From NCBI GenBank assembly GCA_019677205.1, contig JAAMXY010000537.1:1-19520 (forward strand): a stretch of DNA of 19,520 nt. The letters run 5' to 3'. Positions 1-7,328 of the stretch are shown piece after piece; position 1 is the stretch's first letter; each line of letters begins with the position of its first letter. The stretch comes from Pinguiococcus pyrenoidosus (taxonomy: Eukaryota > Sar > Pinguiophyceae > Pinguiochrysidales > Pinguiochrysidaceae). Position numbers and translations under genes: made by a program. The notes under the pieces were generated by a model, which made no database searches, was not told the origin of the DNA, and saw nothing but the letters and a program-made list of their open reading frames with translations.

Positions 1-574
1 CCGCGACGTCCTCCGTAGGGTGAGGGATCTTCAGGTCGACGCGTAGGTTGTGCATGGGGTCGGCCGGCGGAGCGGCGGACAATGCGCAGCATCCAGCGTG
101 GTCCGATTCGGACTGCGGGCGGAAGCCAACGACCTTCAGGCCGTGCACCAGTCCTCGTACGAGCGCATGGTGCTGCGCCGTCCGATATGGTCGGCACGTC
201 GTTGTATGCTCTTGTAGTGCCTTGAAGCCTGACAACCTCTCTTGGCACGAGTGGCATCGCCAGTCCAGGTGCGTGCCCCGATGATGATCCAGCTGTAGCC
301 TGTTTGCGATCATCTCTGCGTATTCCGCCTTGGGGATGTGCACATATGGCTCGAGGTAGTCCACAAAGGCTCCGCTTATGGCCGAAGCGGCCTCTGCCAG
401 CCAGATCTGTTTCTGAAAGCCCTTGATCGCGACTTCTTCGGAGGCTCCGACCGGAGCAGCCAAGCTAAGGAGCAGATCCTCTCTGTCGGAAAGGCGCAGC
501 CGATGGTGTGTGGACAGAGAAGAGCTCTTCGCTGTGTCATGGACGGAAACGAGTGATGAAGACAGGGACAACAT
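1..574 (-). CDS. Partial zinc-finger protein, C-terminus outside window
   Basis: An open frame runs on the minus strand from an ATG at 574-572 to the left edge without a stop, giving about 191 residues, so the 3' end is missing. Near residues 107-127 it has Cys-x2-Cys-x12-His-x3-Cys, a likely zinc-binding finger; the first half reads CHSC and the second HTTTC. Upstream of it lies a helical-looking stretch (around residues 65-100). I do not recognise the family. The same Cys/His spacing occurs in the finger of the aprataxin gene in this window, but no HIT domain is visible here. The frame is continuous and GC-rich, with a start just beside an AT-rich intergenic island, which supports a real gene. 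An intron or a different start remains possible. Confidence 0.6.
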   Translation of the reverse strand, partial: MLSLSSSLVSVHDTAKSSSLSTHHRLRLSDREDLLLSLAAPVGASEEVAIKGFQKQIWLAEAASAISGAFVDYLEPYVHIPKAEYAEMIANRLQLDHHRGTHLDWRCHSCQERLSGFKALQEHTTTCRPYRTAQHHALVRGLVHGLKVVGFRPQSESDHAGCCALSAAPPADPMHNLRVDLKIPHPTEDVA

Positions 575-770
575 GTTAGGTAGAAGTTCACATCACTTAC
601 ATTTATGTATAATAATATATTATGATATATTGGATTTTGATGAATATGAGCGTTATCAAAAACATATACTACTTGTATATTTAATATTATATGATTCCGA
701 TACTTGCCTTGAGCGAAAGTTGAAAACGCAGCTCAGCGCCAAAAAAAAGGCCACCGAGTTGCGCGTCAGC
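575..770. promoter_or_regulatory. AT-rich divergent intergenic region
   Basis: This 196-base gap separates the partial zinc-finger gene (-) from the signal-peptide exon of the RRM gene (+). Bases about 595-710 are strikingly AT-rich, with TATA-like runs such as ATAATATATTATGATATA at about 609-626, unlike the GC-rich flanks. It is placed to serve as a shared promoter for both genes. The role is inferred from position and composition only. Confidence 0.4.
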
Positions 771-1574
771 ATGCCGCGACTCTTTACTATAGCGCTTCTA
801 GTGCTGTGCCATGAAGGCCTCGCCTTCCAGCAGCACCGCGTGGCGCAGGTCAACCTCCCCTCCACCTCTCGTGTCTTCGCCGTTTTCTGACGCTCTTCTC
901 TTCAAACGCTCGGCAGTGCTCCTTCACCGGCCGTCTGCGCGCCTTGGGCGGCGCCACACACTGTGCGGAAGCGTCTAGAGATACACGACACGATGGGTTG
1001 AGCGGCGTAGAAGGTTCGGTTACCTATACTATGCCTCAATTTCTCCTTCGCTTTCATGGCACTTAACGCATTTCTTCGTCTCTTTCTCTCTCTCTCTCTC
1101 TGTCGTCGTCGCTATTTCCCTACTCTACACGCCACCAAAGGGCTACAGATGCGCGTGTCCCGACGGAGAAGCTCGACGAGAGCGCCTGGAATCTCCAGCA
1201 TCGGCAAGGCGGAGCAGCGGAAGCGGGAGAAGGAGCACCCGGACCAGCCCTATCAGGTGTACGTGGGCAACTTGCCCTGGAAGCTGAGCGAGAAGGCGCT
1301 GGCGGAGTTCTGCAGCTCAGTGGGGCGCGTGGTGGTCGCGAAGATCAAGAAGAACCCCTTCACAGGCCTGTCCAAAGGCTACGGCTTTGTGAGGTTCTCC
1401 GACCCGATCTTCGCGGTCGCAGCAGTAGAGCGCCTGTCGGGGCAGGAGTTGCAGGGAAGGCCGATCACGGTGAAGTTCGCCAATGCGCCGTCAGCTGGCC
1501 TTCCCGAGGACGACGAGATAGACGAGGAGGGTGTTATTGGACCGGAGGATGAGACGGCGTCAGAAGGGAAGTAA
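771..1574 (+). CDS. RRM RNA-binding protein, probably plastid-targeted, spliced
   Basis: The main exon (to the stop at 1572-1574) encodes one RNA recognition motif with RNP2 VYVGNL and RNP1 KGYGFVRF, ending in an acidic tail. The domain resembles plastid cpRNP-type RRMs. An upstream ATG at 771 opens a short frame with a good signal peptide: a hydrophobic core LFTIALLVLC and a likely cleavage GLA|F, then a basic, Ser/Thr-containing stretch, as in bipartite plastid leaders. I infer a join of 771-848 (donor GTCAAC at 849) to 1149-1574 (acceptor CTACAG, preceded by a long CT-rich tract), both phase 0. Donors at 871 or 882 with acceptors at 1140 or 1148 also keep frame. The alternative is an unspliced protein starting at the ATG at 1056, whose N-terminus is the translated CT tract. 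The RRM is certain; the leader junction is inferred. Confidence 0.8.
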
Positions 1575-1640
1575 AGTTGCTTGTACCTATCTGCTACACG
1601 GGTCCTCTTTGGTGTTCGAGAGCTGCCAGGGCGTCCACCC

Positions 1641-1668
1641 TCACACACACACGCACGCACGCACAGGG
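1641..1668. repeat. CA-rich microsatellite
   Basis: A short run of alternating CA units changing into CGCA units lies just downstream of the RRM stop codon. It is a simple repeat in the likely 3' untranslated region. Confidence 0.7.
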
Positions 1669-1926
1669 AACATGTGGAGCTGATGCAGGTCCCCTAGTGA
1701 GACGCTCCGCCGCACAAAATACGCACACTCCAGCCATCATCACCAGAGCACCTCGGCCATGACCCACGACCCGCGCTTCCCGCACAATGCTGCGGGCGCA
1801 GGCTTGCTGCAGGCTGCGCCACGACACACGTAGGGCACCTGCGTGTGTCGAGGCAGGTGTTCCTTCGTGCCTTCGGCTTCTCACAGCCTCGGAAGATTGG
1901 CAGTCTATGATCGTCTCCCCTCGTCT

Positions 1927-1959
1927 CATCTCCAGCGCATCTCCAGCGCACCTCCAGTG
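1927..1959. repeat. Three tandem 11-base units
   Basis: The unit CATCTCCAGCG occurs twice in a row and is followed by a third copy with two changes, CACCTCCAGTG. It lies in the convergent intergenic region, so it is not coding. It is probably a small local duplication. Confidence 0.7.
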
Positions 1960-1994
1960 CACTTTGCGTCGCCTCGCCCGAAGGCACCTGCGTC

Positions 1995-4310
1995 TTACAG
2001 CTGCTCGAGGTCGGTCATTTCTTCGCGCTCCTGGGGCGCCGGCGGCAGCGTGCGGATGGGCTGGCCCGGCGTCACGGGCGGCGGGAGGGTGTTTCGGAGA
2101 GGCATGAGTGCTCGAGTCCGCGCGTGCGTTCCGCGTCCCATGGGCGCGTAGCGCTCGTGCATTGATCGCACCGCCTCGGCGATGAGTGGCCCCAAGTCCG
2201 CCTCCTGCTGGCGGGTAAACCACGTTGGTCGGCGGCTCCGCCCCTGAGCGTCGTCCCGCAGCGTGATGGATCGCTGTGGTCTTTGGAAGGTTTGGTTTCC
2301 ATGGTTCCCAGGATTGCCATGGTTGCCATGATTCCCGTGATTGCCATGGTTCCCGTGATTGCCATGGTTCCCATGGTTGCCATGGTTGCCATGGTTGCCG
2401 TGGTTGCCGTGATTCCCATGATTGCCGTGGTTGGCGTGATTCCCATGATTGCCAAGCGAGGGGGCGTTCGAGGTCGGCACAGCTGGCGCGATCGGCACGT
2501 CCTGTGCTTGCTGCGGGGCCGGTGGTGCCTGGGGCGCTTGAGTCCAGGCGTCGGCAGCGGTCAGGGCCTCCGCGCCGTCCTTCTCTTCCTCTGCTTCCGA
2601 TCTCGGATGATTGCTCTGGCCGCTGCCATACCCGACAGAAGCCACCGCGTCCAGAACCGCGGCACCGGAGCCGCAGGTCGCCTCCTCAAGGGTGGAGTGG
2701 ACGTGCCACTCGTCCGTCTCGGGGTTGTAGCACTCGACCTTTGAGATTGTTTCCGACCCGCTGAGGCCACCCACGACGAAGAGCTTGCCGCCGTGCTCCA
2801 CGACGTCGCAGTACATTCGTGGATAGTTCATCATCTTTCGCATGCGCCATCGTCGCGTTTGTGTGTTCAGGCACTCGACCGTGGCCAGGTCCGCCGTGCC
2901 GTCGTTCCCACCGACGGCGTAGAGGAAGTGGTCCATGGCCACCAGGCCCAAGGACCGCCGCGGACTGTGCATCCCCTCGACGGGCTGCCACTCATCAAGG
3001 CGAGGGTCGTAGACTTCCCCGGACGCGACCGTCTCGCCGCGGGTGTTGATGCCGCCCACCGCATAAAGAAGTCCCCTGCAGGCGGCCAGTCCGCAGCCGC
3101 TCCTGCCTTCCCGCATGGGCTTGCATCTCTCCCAGCGATCCGTCTTCGGATCGTACCGCTCCACGTCCTGCAGCGCGTGCGGGCCGCACACGCCGCCCAC
3201 GACGTAGATCTGCCCGTTCAAGACGGCGGCGGCACAGCTGCACCGCCGCTGCCTCATGGAGCTCAGCGCGCTCCACGCGTTGATCTCCGGGTCATAGACC
3301 TCGACGCTGTCCAGCGCGCGCTCTCCGTCGTATCCCCCCATGACGTACATCTTGTTCTCCACGACGGCCAGTCCGCAGACGCTGCGCGCCTGCTTCAGCG
3401 GCGCGGCCTGCTCCCACTTCTGCAAGTGTGGATGGTAGAACCAGGCGCGCTCGAACGGATTGCGGTCGTCGTGGCCGTTGTCCCCGCCGACCGTGAACAG
3501 CAGGGGAAGCACGGCGCGGTTTCGGATGTACGGGCGCAAGTCGCGGCGCCCCTCACGGCTGCAATGCCATTGGTACGCGTCTAGGAGGCGGTTGCGGCCC
3601 ACCTCGCACTTCTCCAGCAGCGGCGAGAAGTGCACCACGTTGGCGATGTAGACCATCGGCAGGAGCTCGAAGCGGATGGTGTTGAGGAGCTTCGCGATGT
3701 GCTGGTTTCTCTCCTGGGGCTTGTCCATCACCCAGCGCTCGATGGCCTTGAAGACGATCTCTTCCGTGGAGACGCTCAGCTCGTCCTGCTCCAAAATCTT
3801 CTGCAGCTGCGGCTGCGGCAGCTCCAGGAACTCCTGCTGCACGTAGATGCGCTCGAACTGCCGGAACACGAAGCGCTCGACCTTCGGGATCAGCGCCACG
3901 CAACCGTAGTCCTCGGCGATGCGCAGGATGCAGAGCGCGTTCTCAACGTTCATGCTCTCTTCCAGGAAGCCGCAGCACTGGCTGGTGATGTCCCGGATCT
4001 CAAGCTGGTTGGCCGCGATCAGGAGCCCTATGACGGAGTCGTCGTCAACCCTCACGCGGCCGGTGTAGCAGAAGTCGATGAGGATCTTCAGCGTCTCGCC
4101 CTCCACGCAGCTCAGCTCCACGATCCGCTTGGAGCTCTCCTGCATGGAGCCCGTGAGGCAGGCGCGAAAGTACTCACTGCAGCTGGCCAGCACGATGCGA
4201 TGCGCCTTGACACAGGTGTCTCCGCTCTTCACGGTGACGTCGCAGAGCATGCCGTCCTTCCGAAGCTCGTTCATCACCTCAAAGGAGCGCCCGGCATGCT
4301 GCGTCGACAT
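1995..4310 (-). CDS. BTB-BACK-Kelch (KLHL-type) protein with NHG-repeat tail
   Basis: An intronless frame of 771 residues. The frame stays open further upstream, but the first in-frame ATG is at 4310-4308, and the protein then begins at the usual place, a short lead before the BTB domain (CDVTVKSGD, AHRIVLASCSEYFRACL). Order: BTB about 16-115, BACK about 120-225, then six Kelch blades about 272-550 (repeated GG doublets followed by VExYDPxxxxW patterns such as GGYDGERALDSVEVYDP). KLHL proteins usually act as substrate adaptors of CUL3 ubiquitin ligases: BTB binds cullin and Kelch binds substrate. The canonical protein would end near residue 555. This one continues about 215 residues with a Pro/Ala/Gln-rich linker, about 17 Asn-His-Gly triplets (about 620-667) and a basic C-terminus. 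The substrate is unknown. Confidence 0.95.
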   Translation of the reverse strand: MSTQHAGRSFEVMNELRKDGMLCDVTVKSGDTCVKAHRIVLASCSEYFRACLTGSMQESSKRIVELSCVEGETLKILIDFCYTGRVRVDDDSVIGLLIAANQLEIRDITSQCCGFLEESMNVENALCILRIAEDYGCVALIPKVERFVFRQFERIYVQQEFLELPQPQLQKILEQDELSVSTEEIVFKAIERWVMDKPQERNQHIAKLLNTIRFELLPMVYIANVVHFSPLLEKCEVGRNRLLDAYQWHCSREGRRDLRPYIRNRAVLPLLFTVGGDNGHDDRNPFERAWFYHPHLQKWEQAAPLKQARSVCGLAVVENKMYVMGGYDGERALDSVEVYDPEINAWSALSSMRQRRCSCAAAVLNGQIYVVGGVCGPHALQDVERYDPKTDRWERCKPMREGRSGCGLAACRGLLYAVGGINTRGETVASGEVYDPRLDEWQPVEGMHSPRRSLGLVAMDHFLYAVGGNDGTADLATVECLNTQTRRWRMRKMMNYPRMYCDVVEHGGKLFVVGGLSGSETISKVECYNPETDEWHVHSTLEEATCGSGAAVLDAVASVGYGSGQSNHPRSEAEEEKDGAEALTAADAWTQAPQAPPAPQQAQDVPIAPAVPTSNAPSLGNHGNHANHGNHGNHGNHGNHGNHGNHGNHGNHGNHGNHGNHGNHGNPGNHGNQTFQRPQRSITLRDDAQGRSRRPTWFTRQQEADLGPLIAEAVRSMHERYAPMGRGTHARTRALMPLRNTLPPPVTPGQPIRTLPPAPQEREEMTDLEQL
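2294..2452 (-). repeat. 9-base repeat coding for Asn-His-Gly triplets
   Basis: About 17 units of a 9-base motif, mostly GTTGCCATG-like on the plus strand, lie inside the Kelch gene and are read on the minus strand as Asn-His-Gly. Nearly all differences between units are at third codon positions (AAC/AAT, CAC/CAT, GGC/GGG), so the peptide stays constant. One unit ends in Ala and one has Pro instead of His. Confidence 0.9.
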
Positions 4311-5491
4311 CCCCGGCGCCGCCCGCTCTCCCAGCTCATCCTCCCTCTTCGCGCGCTTCCTATCTCCGCAAAGCGCATGGTCCCTGGATGTCCAAGTATT
4401 CAAAGACAGAGAGAGAGACAGAGAGAGGTGTGTTTAGGATTGATGCGTTGCGCCAGACCTTCCGCCGAAATCGCCCCCGGTGCCCCTCCACCAAACACGC
4501 CTCGTGTCAGCACAGCAAACTAGAGGGGAAAGCGCGCGTCGTGCATCCCAGAATCGCGAAGTCTCGCCGAAATTCTTGGAAGCACACGTCTGGAACGAAG
4601 GCCTCTCACCTGGAGCGCTTTCGATGGTTTCGACACGCCACCGCCAGCGAGTCCGCCATGGTCACCCGAGCGACACCGCGACACTCTGGAGTGGCGTCTC
4701 TCGAGGGTCGCACCCGTAACAAGGCGCGGCGAACCGCTCGAGCGGCGCGCCCGAGATCGCCTCTGTCCGCGGGCGCCGGCTCTCTGTCCAGCCCGGGCGT
4801 TTTCGCGCGCAAACGCCGTTCAAATCGCCTCGCAGCGCGTCGGCGCCTTCTCGGCGGAGACGAGACGGGGGGGGAGTGCGAAAAGTCTGGAGCCGATCGC
4901 CAAAAGTCGCGAACCGCAAAGACACCAATCTGCACGGCGCGGGAAGAGGAGAGGGACGGGCTGAGGCTGCAGTTTCCAAGCTGCATTCGCATGTTAGGCC
5001 GATTTATCAATGGTGATTATAGCCGAGTCAATATTTTGCAATATTTCAAATGAAGAGATGACGTATGACAGGCCTCAGGAGGGGCTCGCCAGGGGCTGAG
5101 CCAATGAGCAGGCGGAAGACAGATACCCCAAAAGCAAAGATGACTTTTCGTCTCGACCGCTTCCGCCCAAATCGGCTGACCACCGTCTTGACACTTGACA
5201 CCCCACCTGTTTCGGGTGGCCAGGGACGGGCGCCGCCTCGATGAGCGGAGGTACGGGGACGTTACGGTGTACACCGCGCCACGTCGGCGACCGAAGCAAG
5301 TTGAATGAAGACCTCTGCAAGGAAAGCCGTACGAAATCCATACTCGCACACGCCTTTTATTCGAGGTACCGGCGGGCTCAGCGCACGCCCGAGCTCCGTT
5401 GTGCCCACGGAAGCAGAGAAGGGACGCGCTAGCCAGCAAGACCGAGACGGGACGTGGACACCAAGTCTCTGATTTCTGCTCGCGTCCAAGG
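4311..5491. other. Intergenic region upstream of the Kelch gene
   Basis: About 1180 bases lie between the Kelch start and the aprataxin stop, both on the minus strand. No conserved protein is visible on either strand; the open frames here are Arg/Ser-rich and look like GC by-products. A GA-rich tract at about 4401-4430 (CT-rich on the minus strand) lies about 100 bases upstream of the Kelch ATG, probably in its 5' leader or promoter. An AT-rich patch covers about 5000-5052. Confidence 0.55.
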
Positions 5492-6503
5492 TCAGCCGGC
5501 ATTCGGAGACTCCTCTTCGCTCTCTTCTTCTCGGTTTTCCGACCCGAGGCCGACCCAGCAGGTTGGCAGGTGCTCCTTCAGACGCGGAAGGTTGGCCATC
5601 GGGAGGTTGCACCGATGGCAGGACAGGGGCCCGCCAATTGCTTGTCCCCTTCTCCAGTCGGCGAAAGGATCGGGAACCCTGCCTTCCTGCCACGCAATGA
5701 CGGTCTCCAGGGGCACCAGGAACCCCGTCGCGAAGCTCAGGTAGTGGCTCTTCCTCTTGACGCGGACGCTGCAAAAGTCCGACGAGATGATGTGGCAGTG
5801 GAGGGGCTCCAACGAAGGCTGCCAGTGGATCCCCACCCGAACTTCGCGGACGCCTGGCTCATTCGCATGCGCCGCAGAGGCTTGCTCGGAAATTCGCTTG
5901 CGGAGCTTCTCTGCAAGGTACCGGAGACGTCGCAACAGGGGCAGATCGGAGGGCCTGAGAGACCGAGGCCCAGGGATGCGCGCCTTGGGAAGCACCAGCA
6001 GATGATATCGCGCCTTTGGGCAACATGAGACAACGCTCAGCTTCAGCCATCAGGCAAGGCACGCAATGACCGCAAGGGAGGTCTCCACACCGAGACAAAA
6101 TAAAACATAAAAACACACACACACGCACACTAAGAGAAGCACAACAAACAAACACAAACAAAAACAAAAACAAAACACAGACACAAACGTAAATACAATA
6201 CGCCACCTTAGGAAAACCGTCATAGATCACTAGAAAGTCCTTGTCGTCTCGGTAGATGTACCGCCGCCGCAGGCGGGCTTGGGGGTTGTCCAAGAAGGCG
6301 AAGAGGGCGTCCCGAAAGCCAGACCGTCCAGAAGGCGGATCGACATGCGGCCCAGGGTGCTGGTACGGAGGCATCGTCCACTGCTCTTGCCAGGCCTCTG
6401 TTCGCGCGGTGTCTGGAGGGAATCGCTCCAAAAGATCCACATCTTGCGTGCTATCGTCCTCCTCGGGCTCGTCGCCAGCCTTTAGCGAAGTGGAAGTCGC
6501 CAT
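5492..6503 (-). CDS. APTX: Aprataxin-like HIT/zinc-finger DNA repair protein
   Basis: Aprataxin removes AMP from 5'-adenylated DNA ends left by failed ligation, in the nucleus. Exons 6503-6207 and 6013-5492 join in frame (donor AAG|GTGGCG, acceptor CCCAAAG), giving 272 residues and restoring the family motif YDGFPK|ARYHLLVLP across the junction. The start is the first ATG; the frame further up has no other. An acidic N-terminus (about 10-25) replaces the FHA domain of the animal enzyme. The HIT domain covers about 65-210. Its active-site motif reads P-L-H-C-H-I-I (169-175): the central catalytic His (171) and the last His (173) are kept, but the first is Pro. The typical SFATGFL block follows at 192-198. 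A C-terminal Cys-x2-Cys-x12-His-x3-Cys finger (231-251) matches the DNA-binding finger of aprataxins. A short Glu-rich tail ends it. Confidence 0.92.
6014..6206 (-). other. Aprataxin intron with simple-sequence tract
   Basis: This 193-base intron is the longest firmly placed one in the window. On the plus strand, about 6100-6185 is almost entirely A and C (CA and CAAA units); the coding strand is therefore GT- and T-rich. The 3' splice site ends in AAAG rather than CAG. Confidence 0.85.
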
Positions 6504-7328
6504 CTGCACCGAGTCCCCTTCTCGGCAGCTGCGCCGGTCTCATCGACGGCGTCGCAGAACTGGCCGTGCAGGTTTGGGAGGGAGAACGAGCGGCGCCGTC
6601 ATTTCACCGCCGTTTCAGTCGGAGAGGGTGCGGGAGGAAAATGGGCGGGAAAGCGATATCAGCTGATGAGTACGAGGGTGGGGCTTTGACTTTCATTCCG
6701 ATGGTACTGGACTACCTACTGGTATCCTGTCCCCAAAATGTCAATGTCCAACGGTCGCCCGTGATCGGTTGGGGATGTACCGCTCATCCGTTTGAGGCAA
6801 CTTCCTTTGGACCAATTACCGACGGGAGTTGGACATCCTCTGGGATATTTTAATTTTGTTTTCACTCAATTCGAAATTTTTTATTTCCAATTATAATCAA
6901 ATATGGATAGTCAAATTCAAACTCGCATCAATCGAGTACCCTTTTGGTACCGCCACGCCGACGACCAGCTGTCCAAGATTGGCCCCTTTTCCAGCTTGTT
7001 CGTTGGTGTCTGACTTGGACAACTTCACGGGCTGTGCAAAAAAACTTCTTGGTTCACCTTTGATACACCATAACAAGCGAATTTCAAAAGTTCGGTGCTA
7101 AATCGCGCAATTTTGGCGCCGAATGGCGCTTAGGGATTCAACCCTTTGGCCGTCGAATTCACCGCGCGCGCCTCCGACACACTTTGGCGATCCGACTCTC
7201 CCGCGGGCTGGAGGTTTCAGGAACCTCGGCGCGTTCGCGCTCTTTAGGGCGCGAGTCCACCGAAGGCGCGTGGCGATTCGTCGCCACAAACGTGAAGAGA
7301 AGCGCGCGAACGCCGCTTCAATAGCGCC
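6504..7328. promoter_or_regulatory. Divergent promoter region, aprataxin / nuclear factor-like gene
   Basis: This 825-base region lies between two genes reading away from each other, so it should hold both promoters. I see no coding signal. It contains an AT-rich segment at about 6843-6930 and several copies of TGTCCAA in both orientations: 6745-6751, 6829-6835, 6970-6976 and 7015-7021. Two make exact inverted pairs: ATGTCCAAC (6744-6752) with GTTGGACAT (6828-6836), and TGTCCAAG (6970-6977) with CTTGGACA (7014-7021). Regulatory use is an inference. Confidence 0.5.

Larger units (their letters stand above)
1575..1994. other. Convergent intergenic region, RRM/Kelch 3' ends
   Basis: About 420 bases lie between the stop codons of the RRM gene (+) and the Kelch gene (-) and should hold both 3' untranslated regions. 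I see no convincing gene. It contains a CA/GCAC microsatellite at about 1641-1668 and three tandem 11-base units at 1927-1959. Open frames crossing it on both strands look like by-products of high GC. Confidence 0.6.

Noticed and set aside
1641-1668. Telomere-like or mobile element repeat
   Set aside because: Plain CA/CGCA microsatellite with no terminal repeats or target duplication.
4311-4403. Kelch protein start upstream at 4403
   Set aside because: The codon there is TTG, not ATG; the first in-frame ATG is at 4310 and gives a normal BTB start.
3630-4523. Long plus-strand frame opposite the BTB-BACK region
   Set aside because: It is the antisense shadow of the Kelch gene; no recognisable motif.
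4388-5053. A 221-residue plus-strand frame upstream of the Kelch gene
   Set aside because: Arg/Ser-rich, no domain, overlaps the Kelch gene antisense, and looks like a frame kept open by high GC.
6504-6509. Aprataxin start at 6509
   Set aside because: The codon is GTG; the ATG two codons later (6503) is the usable start.
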